The notes under the pieces are model-generated. The model was not told the origin of the DNA. It saw nothing but the letters and a program-made list of their open reading frames with translations, and ran no database searches. From assembly GCA_029721515.1 (NCBI GenBank), contig CM056554.1, positions 27,464,236 to 27,528,235 on the forward strand: a DNA stretch of 64,000 nucleotides, written 5' to 3'. Made by a program: the position numbers and the translations under genes. Numbering within the stretch: the stretch's first letter is position 1; every line of letters starts with the position of its first letter. This stretch comes from Synanceia verrucosa. Its lineage: Eukaryota > Chordata > Actinopteri > Perciformes > Synanceiidae. This document shows, in pieces, positions 47,886 to 58,640 of this stretch.

Positions 47886-48544
47886 GAAGCACCAGGAGGG
47901 TTCAGGTGCTGAATAGTCAGTGGAGGCAGAGTGAACGGGTTCGTCCAGCTTGTCTGGACACATGGACACTAAGGGCTGATTTTCACTGCTGTGAGTAAAA
48001 ATGGATGCTTTTTAAGGCCAGATGTAGCATCTGTTGATCCATGAAAAGCTGCGACGTCATGTTTGATATTTGGCCGTGCGGTTCACTGTTCAGTTCCTTT
48101 CAGGGAGGTTTAGGCAATGTTTGTGAGACTGTACTAGAATTTCCTAAACCTAGAAACTTCCACTGCTCCACATTTACTTCCGTTCATTTGACTAAATTGT
48201 CTTCTGAAGCTTTGGTTCCTGTTCATCATGTTAATGTGAGTAAAGCTGCCTGATGATGATGACATGTGGAGCTTCAGGAAACAGGAGCTGACCTGATTGA
48301 GTGAAGGAAAAGAGCTTTGCTCTCGTCTCATGACTCACTGTTTGTCTGTAAGATGCATCTTTCTGTCTGGACAATAAACCTGAGTCTGTGCTGGTGCTTC
48401 TGTTCTGCTTGTGTGCTGTAGAAACCCCACAAACACCATCACATGGTCTGCCTTCTCATGTCAGACTGATGACACAGCTGAAGAGTGAAAGTGAACTGAG
48501 GCAGGTGATTATTACCTACGACAGAGTAAAGTTAGAACGGTATT

Positions 48545-49083
48545 GGCAGATTCCAACTTCCTGGATCAATAAGTCAAATCCAGTCTGGTCTAAATATGCA
48601 AACGATGCATTTCTGAAATGTTGGTGAAGCACAAGACGAGACAGCTGCATTTTTTTTTTTTTTACAGCAACGAGGAAACAGTCCAGGTACCGTGCAACAC
48701 CACAAAGAAAAATATTCATTAACTTCTACATCACCTCATCCTGCTGATACTACAACACTACAATGATTTTAACAAAAAGTCATTTCATGGGAGTAATACT
48801 CAATAACATATGCACATTATTATTTTCAGTCAACACGATACTTCTGTGTCTGAATGTGGTGATGCTGCAGTTCATGATGTAGAAGTTATTGAGTATTTTT
48901 TGTTCTGGTGTTGCACTTTGTAGACGATCCCTGGACTGTCTCCTCAGGAGCACTGGGGACACATTGTTCCGGTAAAAGTATGGTTGTAGCTCAACTTGTG
49001 CTTGAATTTCAGGAATTCATCGTTTGCATCTTTAGATCAGACTGGATTTGACTTATTGATCCAGGAAGTTGGAATCTGCAAAC
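48545..49083. repeat. Foldback element between rnf2 and arpc5
   Basis: The left arm holds GCAGATTCCAACTTCCTGGA and TCAATAAGTCAAATCCAGTC; the right arm holds their complements (TCCAGGAAGTTGGAATCTGC). Arms are about 230 bases with indels around a central stretch of about 60-100 bases. A poly(T) run interrupts the left arm at 48649-48663. Probably a long-TIR MITE; superfamily unknown. Confidence 0.8.
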
Positions 49084-49494
49084 TCCTCCTCTGCAACAAC
49101 GTTAGAATATTGTCACTTTAATGTAAAAAAAAAAAAAATCTTCCTCAATGTGTTCCGAATACTTAAATTTAATAAATAGATTTACGAAGGAGACTGGAAC
49201 TAAACTATATTAAAGAAAAATCTAGCACCAAAATGTGAGGCTGTGCAGCACAGATCTTTGTGTTCACTCATAACCTGAGTTGATATCAATGCAATGAGTG
49301 ATTACTCTTATAATTATAATTATTAATGCATGAGCCTACAGGCTACAACAACATCCAGCTGCTGATCATTTTTAATGCTCTGTTTGAGGAGTTCATGAGC
49401 AGGTAGGAACATGAAGACCATCTGAGCCAGCTGGCAGCTCCTCTGCTCCCTGACACATTAGAGAGACAGGAAAGGTCATGTTCAGCTTCTGTGC

Positions 49495-49500
49495 TTTATT
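49495..49500 (-). terminator. arpc5: arpc5 poly(A) signal
   Basis: AATAAA on the minus strand, 411 bases beyond the arpc5 stop codon and the first consensus signal downstream of it. Confidence 0.65.
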
Positions 49501-49910
49501 ATGTTGCTTCTTTCATATATAAAAACCATCTGAGCCCTGAAGGCCACAACGACAGAAAAAAAGAATAAACTAGTTGGAATGATAAGAGGAGAAAAACAAA
49601 TGCAATCCAAATGTAAGACTGGACAGCAGTCTGTGGTCCATCTGAGAACCATGTGAAACCATTTACTGGAGCTGAATGAGGAAGCATCAGAGGAGCTGTC
49701 AGAAGGTCCAGGCTGGCACACTGAGACAGTTTTGAGGTGCCAGCACCTCAGAGCCCAGAGGAGTGACAGAAAACAGTGACTGCAGAGAAAAAGAGGAGAG
49801 AAGTGCTTGAGGAGCACTGAGCTTCAGTAGAAAAATAAAAGGGATCTTGTCCAGAAACAGGAAGCTGCTCTCAGCTCTGGTGGTCTTAATGCTGGTCCAC
49901 AGGTGGAGGA

Positions 49911-52900
49911 TTAAACAGTCTTCCTGGCGGTCAGGACTCGAACTATAGAGCCAACTCCTCCCGCCGCCAGAGCCTGTGGACACAAACAGTCACACCATAA
50001 ATGATGATGATTTATACAAAACTCTGCACAGAAACCTATTCAAAAACGAGTTCATGCTAAGCTGGTGCTTTTATTGTGGTGCTCCCTCACTAGCAGCTTC
50101 CTGCTGCAGTCACAGAGAAGAACAACAGCATTATGCTTCTGACTTTTATTTTGAAAAACTCACCAAACTATGCTCCTTGTGGAAAAACTGAACTAAAATA
50201 TCAGGGAAGTACTTCCAGTCTGAGCTAGCAGCTTTGAGCTAAGCTAATGCTAGTGCAGCTAATCAGACAGATGCTAACTCTGACGTCATTGATCAGACAG
50301 TCATTGACGAGAACAAAAAGTGATTGTTTGACTGCCTCATTTTAATCTAACTAAATATCCTGCTTCGGGCCATATATAAGAGATATATCTGAATCTTCAT
50401 CTGTGGGGCCTATGATCATGCCGGCGTGATTATTGTAAATATTTGTACAAACGTATTTATTTCAATTTTTTTTTTTTAATCCTTTATTTGTCCCTCAATG
50501 AGGGAAATTTCAATTTACACTCTTTTAGTATTTTTTTATTTTCAGTTGCACATCACACACAAGTCATGAAACACACATGCATTAGAGGAGAGGTGTCAGA
50601 GTGAGGGGGCTGCCCCATATCCAGGCACCCCGAGCAGTTGGGGGTTCAGTGCCTTGCTCAACGGCACCTCGGCAGTGCCCAGGAGGAAGAACGGGCACCT
50701 CTCCAGCTACCAGTCAACACTCCACATATGGTCCGACCTGGACTTGAAATGGCGACCCTCCGATTCCCAGCCCAAGTCACTACAGACTGAGCTACTGCCG
50801 CCCCATTTACATATTAATATTAGCAACCTATATTTAATTTTTCAAGTTCCAAAACAGTTAACTGAGCATGTTTGTGGTTTTCATTGTAATAAATACAAGT
50901 TGTTTTTTTTTCAGTTCGAATTTGATGATTTTTGTGTATTTTTTGGCCCAAAACGTTAATGAAGTAGGTTATAGTGAAATAGTAACTCTCCATATAGATG
51001 AAGTTGTGCTGAAAAAAAAAAAGATACCAAGCATGGGCATGTTAAACATAAACTATATTGCCAAAAGTATTCGCTCACCCATCCAAATAATCAGAATCAG
51101 GTGTTCCAATCACTTCCATGACCACAGGTGTATAAAATCAAGCAGCTAGGCATGCAGACTGCTTTTACAAACATTTGTGAAAGAATGGGTCACTCTCAGG
51201 AGCTCAGTGAATTCCAGTGTTGAACTGTGATAGGATGCCACCTGTGCAACAAATCCAGTCGTGAAATTTCCTCACTCCTAAATATTCCACAGTCAGCTGT
51301 CAGCTGTATTATAAGAACGTGGAAGTGTTTGGGAACGACAGCAACTCAGCCATGAAGTGGTAGACCACGTAAACTGATGGAGCGGGGTCAGTGGATGCTG
51401 AGGCTCATAGTGTGAAGAGGTCACCAACTTTCTGCAGAGTCAATCACTACAGACCTCCAAACTTCATGTGGCCTTCAGATTAGCTCAAGAACAGTGCACA
51501 GAGAGCTTCATGGAATGGGTTTCCATGGCCGAGCAGCTGCATCCAAACCATACATCACCAAGTGCAATGCAAAGCGTTGGATGCAGTGGTGTAAAGCACG
51601 CCACCACTGGACTCTAGAGCAGTGGAGACACGTTCTCTGGAGTGACGAATCATGTTTCTCCATCTGGCAATCTGATGGACGAGTCTGGGTTTGGACAATT
51701 CCATGCTCCCAACTTTGTGGGAACAGTTTGGAACTGGCCCCTTCCTCTTCCAACATGACTGTGCACCAGTGCACAAAGCAAGGTCCATAAAGACATGGAT
51801 GACAGAGTCTGGTGTTGATGAACTTGACTGGCCTGCACAGAGTCCTGACCTCAACCTGATAGAACACCTTTGGGATGAATTAGAGAAGAGACTGAGAGCC
51901 AGGCCTTCTCATCCAACATCAGTGTGTGACCTCACAAATACACTTCTGGAAGAATGGTCAAAAATTCCCATAAAAACACTCCTAAACCTTGTGGACAGCC
52001 TTCCCAGAAGAGATGAAGCTGTTATAGCTGCAAAGGGTGGACCAACGTCATATTGAACCCTATGGATTAGGAATGGGATGTCACTTAAGTTCATATGAGA
52101 GTCAAGGCAAGTGAGCGAATACTTTTGGCAATATAGTGCATTTATGTGGTACATGGAGACAAAGTCAAAAGTATTAAAAAAAACAGCTCAGGATCCAAAG
52201 GGTTAAAAACACACTCACAGTCAGTCACTGTAGGAAAGAGTTTTCTGTAACTCAAACTGTATTTGTGAAGCATTTTCACAGATTTGCATTACTTTAACCT
52301 GATTATTTAAAGCAGTTTTAATCAGTAATGTCTCACTGAAGATGATGTGACTGGATGAAGGACACTGAGCTCAAACTCAGGCTGTGTGACAGTTAATAGA
52401 CCTGTGCTTTCATCAGGACAGTGAAAAAGATAGATAAATGGTTTCCTTCGAGGATCACCATCATGTTAGCTGTGAGTGAACTTTTATTTTGAAAAGCCTC
52501 ACTGTTCCTGTACCTTTTCGTGCCACTGCAGCAGCAGAGCGCTGCTGTTGTCGGAGGGGCTCTCGAAGCCTCTGTAGATGTATTTCATGAGCAGGTCCAC
52601 TCCAGCTCTGTCCAGGGAGCCCACAGCCTTCTCCACATCACTGCTCTTAAAACTGCTCAGCACTCTGACCACCAGCTGCTCCGCTCGCTCCTGAGACAGA
52701 GACAAAGACAGAGAGACAGAGAGCGGTCAAACATTGTGGAGATGGAAAGAGGGGATTTTAGTTGCTGATCTGACTCATGGTCAAATGTCATGTGCTGCTG
52801 CCTCAAACAACTAATGAATCTAAGAGGAAGGGTTTGTCCACAGAGTCCTGCTGTGCTGTGAGTCATGTCTCCATTCAGTGTTCCAGGTGGCAGAGACACT

Positions 52901-54212
52901 TTGGAAACAACGCAAGGTGTCTTCCTTCCCGATGGAGGGCTGACAGGTTTTTGGATCTCCAATCAGAGGTCGGAGGAGATGAAGAGGTGTGAGTAGAGGC
53001 AAACTCCTCTTCACACCTCATCCATCCCATCGTTTAGCAAAGACAGGCCTACCTTAGCAATGTGGTTCTTGGTGGTGATTGGAGGATTCTTCAGCACAGC
53101 TTGCAGCGCTGCAGCCATGTGACCCTTTCAAAATAAGAGTCAAGGAGGACACAGACAGACACGATGGAGGACTACAGCATCACTCCTTCTCAGTGGATTG
53201 AATTTACTCTAAAACACAAGTGCAATAAAAGCCACAGATGAACAGAGTAAAGGACATTTCTAGTTCAAAAACTGACAGTGACGGTAATAAACGATGCTGG
53301 GTTAGATACTGAAGCATCAGTGAAATGAAGGATATTATTTTCTACGACACAGAGCTCATGTTCGTCATAATGTTATTCAAAGGTCCCATGTTATCAAGTC
53401 TGACATTTTCATGTCATGTTTTCATGGAGACTGAAGGCCAACATGAGATGTGATCAGAAACTTTACATCATGACATAAAGCAGCTTTTTAAAATCACTTT
53501 TATAAATATTAAGCCCCCATGGAGCGTTCCAGACAGACTGTAACTATAGAGCTATTCAGGCAGATGAGTTTGTTTTATCACACTAAAGCAACCAAACACG
53601 TTCTAGTAGAAACATGAAAAACATGTATGAACCTGGAAATGAGCAACAACAAGCTGTGTGATGGCAGCTAAGAGAGGAGTGACGCCTGGCAGGCTCTTTA
53701 TGCCCCTGGTGCCGAACATGAAAATAACCTTAAACTGACGTTAAGCTGCTGACCACGCCCTCCTGCAGCTGAACTGAAACCCGGAAGTGCTGCTCCTCCT
53801 CTGGGAATCTCCTATAACCGCACCCACTGAGCCACATCTATTACACAAATATATGTACAATATATACAGAAGCATATATAACATAAAGAAGTATATACAG
53901 TCATAAATAAGCCACATGTTGCACAGATGAAATGAGATATACTCAGCAAATGTGAAGGATTGAGCGAAGCAGTAAGGCTGGAGTTAACGCCCTCAGCTGC
54001 ATTATGATCCCTGCTTCCTAATAATATTAATTCAGTCATAATAAAGAATAATATTACAAGTTAATGGAAGGATATTGTCGGAGTAAAGCGTCCACTTCCG
54101 CCTCGTCCGGTCCGCCCTGTGTCTCTCCTCCGTCATCCTCGTCCACAAACTTATTCTCGTCATATTCATCAACGTCCACTTTCCTGAAGCGATCAGAGAT
54201 GGTTTTAGACAT
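49911..54212 (-). CDS. arpc5: Actin-related protein 2/3 complex subunit 5 (p16-Arc), complete
   Basis: Small all-helical subunit of the Arp2/3 complex, which nucleates branched actin filaments; it tethers ARPC4 and Arp2. Exons: 54212-54076, 53125-53053, 52690-52514 and 49973-49911, totalling 450 nt and 149 residues (about 151 in mammals). It starts MSKTISDRFRKVDVDEYDEN; the middle contains ALQAVLKNPPITTK; exon 3 ends GVDLLMKYIYRGFESPSDNS then SALLLQWHEK; exon 4 is ALAAGGVGSIVRVLTARKTV and stop. Introns 2 and 3 are GT-AG. Intron 1 has no GT donor: the exon ends CGACA before ATATCCTTCC, a U12-type donor, and the in-frame join (Gln-Gly-His) requires the intron to end in AA. ARPC5 is favoured over ARPC5L by the C-terminus and length. 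Confidence 0.95.
50464..50802 (-). mobile_element. tRNA-derived SINE
   Basis: Read on the minus strand it opens GGGGCGGCAGTAGCTCAGTC (A-box region), has a TTTCAAGTCC B-box-like motif, then a central domain containing GAGGTGCCGTTGAGCAAGGC. It ends in a LINE-like tail (CTCATTGAGGGACAAATAAA) and poly(A). A frequent fish SINE architecture. It lies in arpc5 intron 3. Confidence 0.85.
51051..52138 (+). mobile_element. Tc1-like DNA transposon, internally deleted, copy 2
   Basis: Inverted ends ACTATATTGCCAAAAGTATT at both sides. The plus-strand transposase remnants include a GRPRK-like hinge (51360s), GFHGRAAASKPYITKCNAKR, then SDESCFSIWQSDGRVWVW joined directly to an Asn-Ser-Met-Leu-Pro stretch. 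The join skips about 160 bases present in copy 1 (15845-17096). The C-terminal half retains HDCAPVHKA and SPDLNLIEHLWDEL. Non-autonomous. In arpc5 intron 3. Confidence 0.93.
53126..54075 (-). other. arpc5: arpc5 intron 1, U12-type (minor) intron
   Basis: The donor ATATCCTTCC matches the U12 consensus RTATCCTTT. CTCCTTGAC, close to the TTCCTTAAC branch-site consensus, lies about 14 bases before the acceptor, the expected spacing. The ends implied by the reading frame are AT and AA. If AG were used instead, one base would be lost and the frame broken. Confidence 0.8.
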
Positions 54213-54302
54213 TTCTGAGGCTGTTAAATATCAATAAATATTATTAACAAATGAAAAAAGAGCCTGATAGACGGCAGAGAGTGACAGCAGCAGGGCCAGT
54301 CA

Positions 54303-54342
54303 GTCACTTCCCTATCCGTCACTTCCTGTGTTCGTCACTTCC
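54303..54342 (-). promoter_or_regulatory. arpc5: Triple GGAAGTGAC motif in the arpc5 promoter
   Basis: Three copies of GGAAGTGAC on the minus strand (54311-54303, 54326-54318, 54342-54334), spaced 15 and 16 bases, 90-130 bases upstream of the arpc5 ATG. The motif combines an ETS/GABP core with part of a CRE. The outermost reads CCGGAAGTGACG. No TATA box is seen, as expected for a housekeeping gene. Confidence 0.6.
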
Positions 54343-54469
54343 GGATTCGCTTCCTCGTCGACAGTCTAGGTGGTGCAGCGCCTCATTAGCGCTCCCAGCG
54401 GGCTAGAGGAGTATCATCCCTCCTGCCCGTGCCGTGAATCATTTCTATAAATAATGTTAGTCTGAGAGG

Positions 54470-55880
54470 CGTCACTAACAGAAGTAGACAAGCACTCAGA
54501 GAGCGTAGACCTCCTCCAAGGCAGCATTCTGAGATACTGCGTATACTCCTGCAAGCCCACAACTTTTTTTATTATTATTTAAAGTTACCCACCGCCAAGG
54601 AGGTTATGTTTTCACCAGGGTCTGTTTGTTGGTTCGTTGGTTTGAAAAATAACTCAAAAAATCATGAACGGATTTTGACGAAATTGTCAGGCTTGTCAGA
54701 AGTAGCCTAACTTAAAACTGATTCATTTTTGGTGGTGAGCAGATGCCACTCAAGGTCAACAAGGTGAAATTACTATGGCGTGACCTTGAATCGAATCCGC
54801 TCACCAGCAAAAATTAATACTTAAAATACTACTTAGCCTTTTAATACTACTTAAAAGTTTTAAGTTATTTTGCAAACCAAACAAACACACTAATGAATAA
54901 ATAAACCCTGGTGAAAACATGGTGACATAGTAATAGTAATAACTAACACATCAGATTTAAATAGACAGCATGACATTTTGGGTAGAGAAGGTAGAAATGA
55001 GGACGTTTAGACTGAAACTCTTTCTTTCCCCTCAGCCACCACACAGTCTTCAATCATGGACCTCCTCTTTCTGCTCAATGCTGCACATTCTGATGTGACA
55101 CTACTTTGTTGCTTGTTACTCATTTATTGTATGTATTGTTTTTTTCATGTCACTGCTTTGAATTGTCTCATTTGCCTTTTAAGGTGCCTTTGTGAATCTT
55201 TTTTTTTTTAAATCTTTTTATTGCTCTGCTCTCATCGTGCATGGCAACTCTCCAAATGATGATGAACACTGAATGCTGTGCAGTAATTCTGCTATCTTTA
55301 CTACACCAGGTCCATTGTGTTCACTTATTTATATTTATACGTACTGTCACAGGCCGACTCAAACCCTGTGGCAAATATGAGGAGACATGGACAGTTGAGG
55401 CCAATTTCACGATTTTATTGCAACATATATTTTAAATTCAAACAATAGTATCGCGTATGGGATGCGAGTATGTTAACCATGTATGGTGTATGCAAGGTGC
55501 ATGTGTGAGTGAATCTGTATGTGTGATTGTGAATGAAATGAAAGTAAAACAAAACAAAACTGCAACCTAACAAACCGAGTGTTACCTGTGGGCAGAGGGA
55601 GAGAGAGAGCCAGATTAGTCAGGAGTCTGCTTTTATACTGAGCCCAAGTGGCTCCAAGATCCTCCTCTGTCTGCAGGAGGAAACGCCCCTGCAAACAGAG
55701 GAGAGGCTGTGACATATTGATATAAAGTAGTAAATGTGAACAGAATCTAAAATGGACATACAGGGCAGAATAGTGCAAATAGTGAGACAATATAAGAACT
55801 ACTGTTTTTCCAGAACTTCCTTCACTTTAATGAAGGAAAGACTGGATATATTCTTTTCAGTGCTGACTCAGCCCACAGTA
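54470..55880. other. No gene; decayed interspersed repeats
   Basis: Includes a block with AGAGCGTAGACCTCCTCCAA and CCGCCAAGGAGGTTATGTTT (54480-54790) resembling a common fish repeat. AT-rich sequence and possible retroelement flank follow to 55880. No supported exon. Confidence 0.4.
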
Positions 55881-55889
55881 TACCCACTT

Positions 55890-56300
55890 TTGGCTCTCTG
55901 TCACCTCAGTTTGCTCGGTGAGAAACCTGGGTGTTATCTTTGACAACGGCCTAAAATATGACAAACAGCTCAGTTCAGTTGTGAAGGGGAGTTTTTTTTG
56001 ATTGCTAAAGTTAAGCCATTCTTGTCTGCCTTCATCAGCTTGAGGATAGACTATTTCAGTGCCCTTTACGCTGGACTGAACCACTCTCTCCTCTATAAAC
56101 TCCAACTGATGCAAAATACAGCAGCACTCCTCCTCTCTGACACCTCCAAACACTCCCACATCACCTCAGTCCTCCGCTCTCTCCACTGGCTCCTGGTGAA
56201 GTTCAGGGTGGAGTTTAAGGTGCTGCTGTTCATAGTCCATCGATGGTCTAGCCCCGACCTACCTGACTGACGTGCTTCTGGCACGGCTACAGTCTGTCAC
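55890..56300 (+). mobile_element. L2-clade LINE reverse-transcriptase C-terminal fragment
   Basis: Fragments in shifting frames: NLGVIFDNGLKYDKQLSSVV, then FISLRIDYFSALYAGLNHSL and HITSVLRSLHWLLVKFRVEF. These match the RT thumb/C-terminal region of the L2 clade, but the sequence clearly differs from the ORF2 at 19302-19883. Truncated and frame-broken. Confidence 0.8.
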
Positions 56301-56429
56301 TGAGCTAGCTGCTTTTAACTCTAACTTAAAAACACATTTATTCAGGACTGCCGGGGGACTTCCTCTGACACACTGAGCTTCTCTTCTTCTTCATTTCGAT
56401 GCCTCCATTAAGTCATTTTACTAACTCAT

Positions 56430-56855
56430 ATTATGCTGGCCTCCCTCTTGTGCCGAAGCGGTTATCCAGCTAGCCCAAACAATCGAGACTCCCAGAAAAA
56501 GACTCATAGACCAGACTGTGGCGTTGTCACTGCTCTTTACTGAAGAGTCACGAATGTGAAACTGTAATACAATCAAAAGATACAAATTTGTAAATAAAGT
56601 TACACAAGCAGAAAAGTAATCATAATAAACCAGGTGAGTACACATAATATTGATATGCACACAAAGAGGAAAACACCTCGACTAAATCAAAACAACATGT
56701 GAGCTACATGGCTGAATTCTTACAATGTACAAATTAAAGTGATAATGGAAATGATTGTAACACACAATCTTCATTTATGAACTCATGAAACGTAAAAAGC
56801 CTTCTGCAGCTTCAAAACCAAAATAAAGTCTTCCCACAGCTCACAGACTAAGAAG
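56430..56855. mobile_element. Unclassified insertion within the LINE 3' UTR
   Basis: About 425 bases between TTTTACTAACTCAT and CAGAGTCCCTGTGCTC, which are nearly contiguous in the copy at 18345-19240. No inverted ends or coding region recognised. Confidence 0.5.
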
Positions 56856-57196
56856 TCCAGAGTCCCTGTGCTCTCAGCTCCCAGGTGTCCGTGAGCTGAG
56901 GCTACTTGGTGAGAAGGAGGTGGTGTCATCCAGGCTTCGTCTGTCCTGATGGTGGTGAGATGGAGAAGAGGCGATGCTGCTCAGGTTGTATCTTTTAGGG
57001 TAGTGGAGAAGAGGATGTGTTTCCTCTTCCTCCCTTTAACACATGCTGCAGATTAGTTTTGTGCCTCGTAGTCCCTGTGCGTTCTCATCTCACAGGTATC
57101 CATGGATCCAGTCTACCTGGTGGAGTAGTGGTTGTGCAGACCAGTCAGGCTTCATCTTCTGGTTCTGAGTGATGTGGTGGTGACGAGGTGATCTTG

Positions 57197-57675
57197 CAGA
57201 GGCTTCTTCTGGTTAGCGTGGTGGAGAGGAGGACATGCTGCCCAGGCTTCTTCTGGTTAGTGTGGTGGAGAGGAGGACGTGCTGCCCAGGCTTTTTCTGT
57301 TTGGTGTGGTGGAGAGGAAGACGTGCTGCCCAGGCTTCTTCTGGTTGGCGTGGTGGAGAGGAGGACGTGCTGCCCAGGCTTCTTCTGGTTGGCGTGGTGG
57401 AGAGGAGGACGTGCTGCCCAGGCTTCTTCTGGTTGGCGTGGTGGAGAGGAGGACGTGCTGCCCAGGCTTCTTCTGGTTAGCGTGGTGGAGAGGAGGACGT
57501 GCTGCCCAGGCTTCTTCTGGTTAGCGTGGTGGAGAGGAGGACGTGCTGCCCAGGCTTCTTCTGGTTAGCGTGGTGGAGAGGAGGACGTGCTGCCCAGGCT
57601 TCTTCTGGTTAGCGTGGTGGAGAGGAGGACGTGCTGCCCAGGCTTCTTCTGGTTAGCGTGGTGGAGAGGAGGACA
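57197..57675 (+). repeat. 44-bp minisatellite in LINE 3' UTR (about 11 units)
   Basis: Unit AGGCTTCTTCTGGTTAGCGT then GGTGGAGAGGAGGACGTGCT and GCCC. Units are very similar, with GTTAGCG/GTTGGCG variants clustered in blocks, which suggests local duplication after insertion. Confidence 0.97.
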
Positions 57676-57744
57676 TCCTCTGCTCATAGCTGCTCATCCA
57701 TTGCCGACAGCTTGATGATGGTTCTTCATTCCCTTGGACACTTT

Positions 57745-58640
57745 CATACTTTAACATAAAATCCAAACTATCTGACCCTATGTGAAAAAGTAATTGCCTC
57801 CTGAACGTAATAACGGGTCGTGCCACCCTTGGTAGCAATAACTGAAATCAAGCACTTGTGATAATTGGTGATGAGTCGTTCACATTGCTCTGGAGGAATT
57901 TTGGCCCACTTTTCTTTGCAGAATTGTTTCAACTGCACCATACTGGAGGGTTTTCTAGCATGACTTTAAGGTCACACCACAGCATCTCAATTGGATTTCG
58001 ATCCGGACTTTGACTTGGCTTCTCCAAAACCTTAATTTTGTTTTTTTGAGCCATTCAAAGGTGGGGTTGTTGGTGTGTTTTGGATTGTTGTCCTGCTGCA
58101 TGATCAAGGAGTGCTCGAGTTTGAGGGCACAAAGTGATGGCCGGACCTTCTCCTTCAGGATTTTCTGGTAGACAGCAGAATTCATTGTTTCGTCAGTCAC
58201 AGCAAGTTGTCCTGGTCCTGAGGCAGCAAAGCAGGCCCAGACTGTCAGACTGCCACCACCATGCTTCACTGTTGGCATAATGTTCTTTTTATCAAATGCT
58301 GTGCCATTTTTACACCAGATGTAACAGGTCACACACCTTCCAGAAAGTTCAATTTTTGACTCATCAGTCCACAGAATGTTTCTCCAAAAGTCTTGAGGAT
58401 CATCAAGATGTTTTTTGGCAAATGTGAGACGAGCCTTTGTATTCTTTGCTGACAGCAGGTGTTTTTGCCTGGGAACTCTCCCATGGATGCCATTTTTGGC
58501 CAGTCTCTTTCTTATGGTAGAGTTGTGAACACTGACTTTAACTGAGGCCAGTGAGGCCTGCAGTTCTTTAGCTGTTCGAGGTTCTTTTGTGATCTCCTGG
58601 ATGAGTCGTTGTTGCACTCTTGGAGTGATTTTAGTTGGTC
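57745..58640 (-). mobile_element. Tc1-like transposon of a second family, 5'-truncated
   Basis: The minus-strand frame 58617-57955 includes an HTH region (TIRKRLAKNGIHGRVPRQKH), ILWTDESKIELSG (first Asp), KHGGGSLTVWACFAASGPGQ and QQDNNPKHT (second Asp). It then runs off frame before the third acidic residue. The right-hand terminal repeat with CTATGTGAAAAAGTAATTGC is at about 57770; no partner is found near 58640-58800. Different family from the 15845 and 59177 elements. Confidence 0.88.

Larger units (their letters stand above)
45509..48400 (+). other. rnf2: rnf2 3' flank / candidate 3' UTR
   Basis: After the stop comes a (CA)n run at 45510-45534. A SINE-like copy with a nested MITE lies at 46256-47176. 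A consensus AATAAA with a following GT-rich stretch is at 48373-48378, the best poly(A) signal found. The stop-to-signal distance is about 2.9 kb, of which about 0.9 kb is inserted repeat. Which signal is used is not visible from sequence alone. Confidence 0.45.
56347..57730 (+). mobile_element. L2-type LINE 3' UTR, third copy, with an insertion
   Basis: Matches the reverse complement of 18345-19240 (GACTTCCTCTGACACACTGA; CAGGTATCCATGGATCCAGT). It is interrupted at about 56430-56855 by sequence absent from that copy. The minisatellite is at 57197-57675. The element is cut at about 57730 by the start of a Tc1-like transposon, so its tail is missing. Confidence 0.85.

Noticed and set aside
47353..47892. 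179-codon minus-strand frame with a His-rich start
   Set aside because: The His run is the antisense of a (GAT)n microsatellite; the rest lies in the rnf2 3' flank with no family similarity.
49482..49983. Separate small minus-strand genes near the arpc5 3' end
   Set aside because: These frames overlap the arpc5 last exon and 3' UTR in other phases; the arpc5 frame is fixed by its conserved C-terminus.
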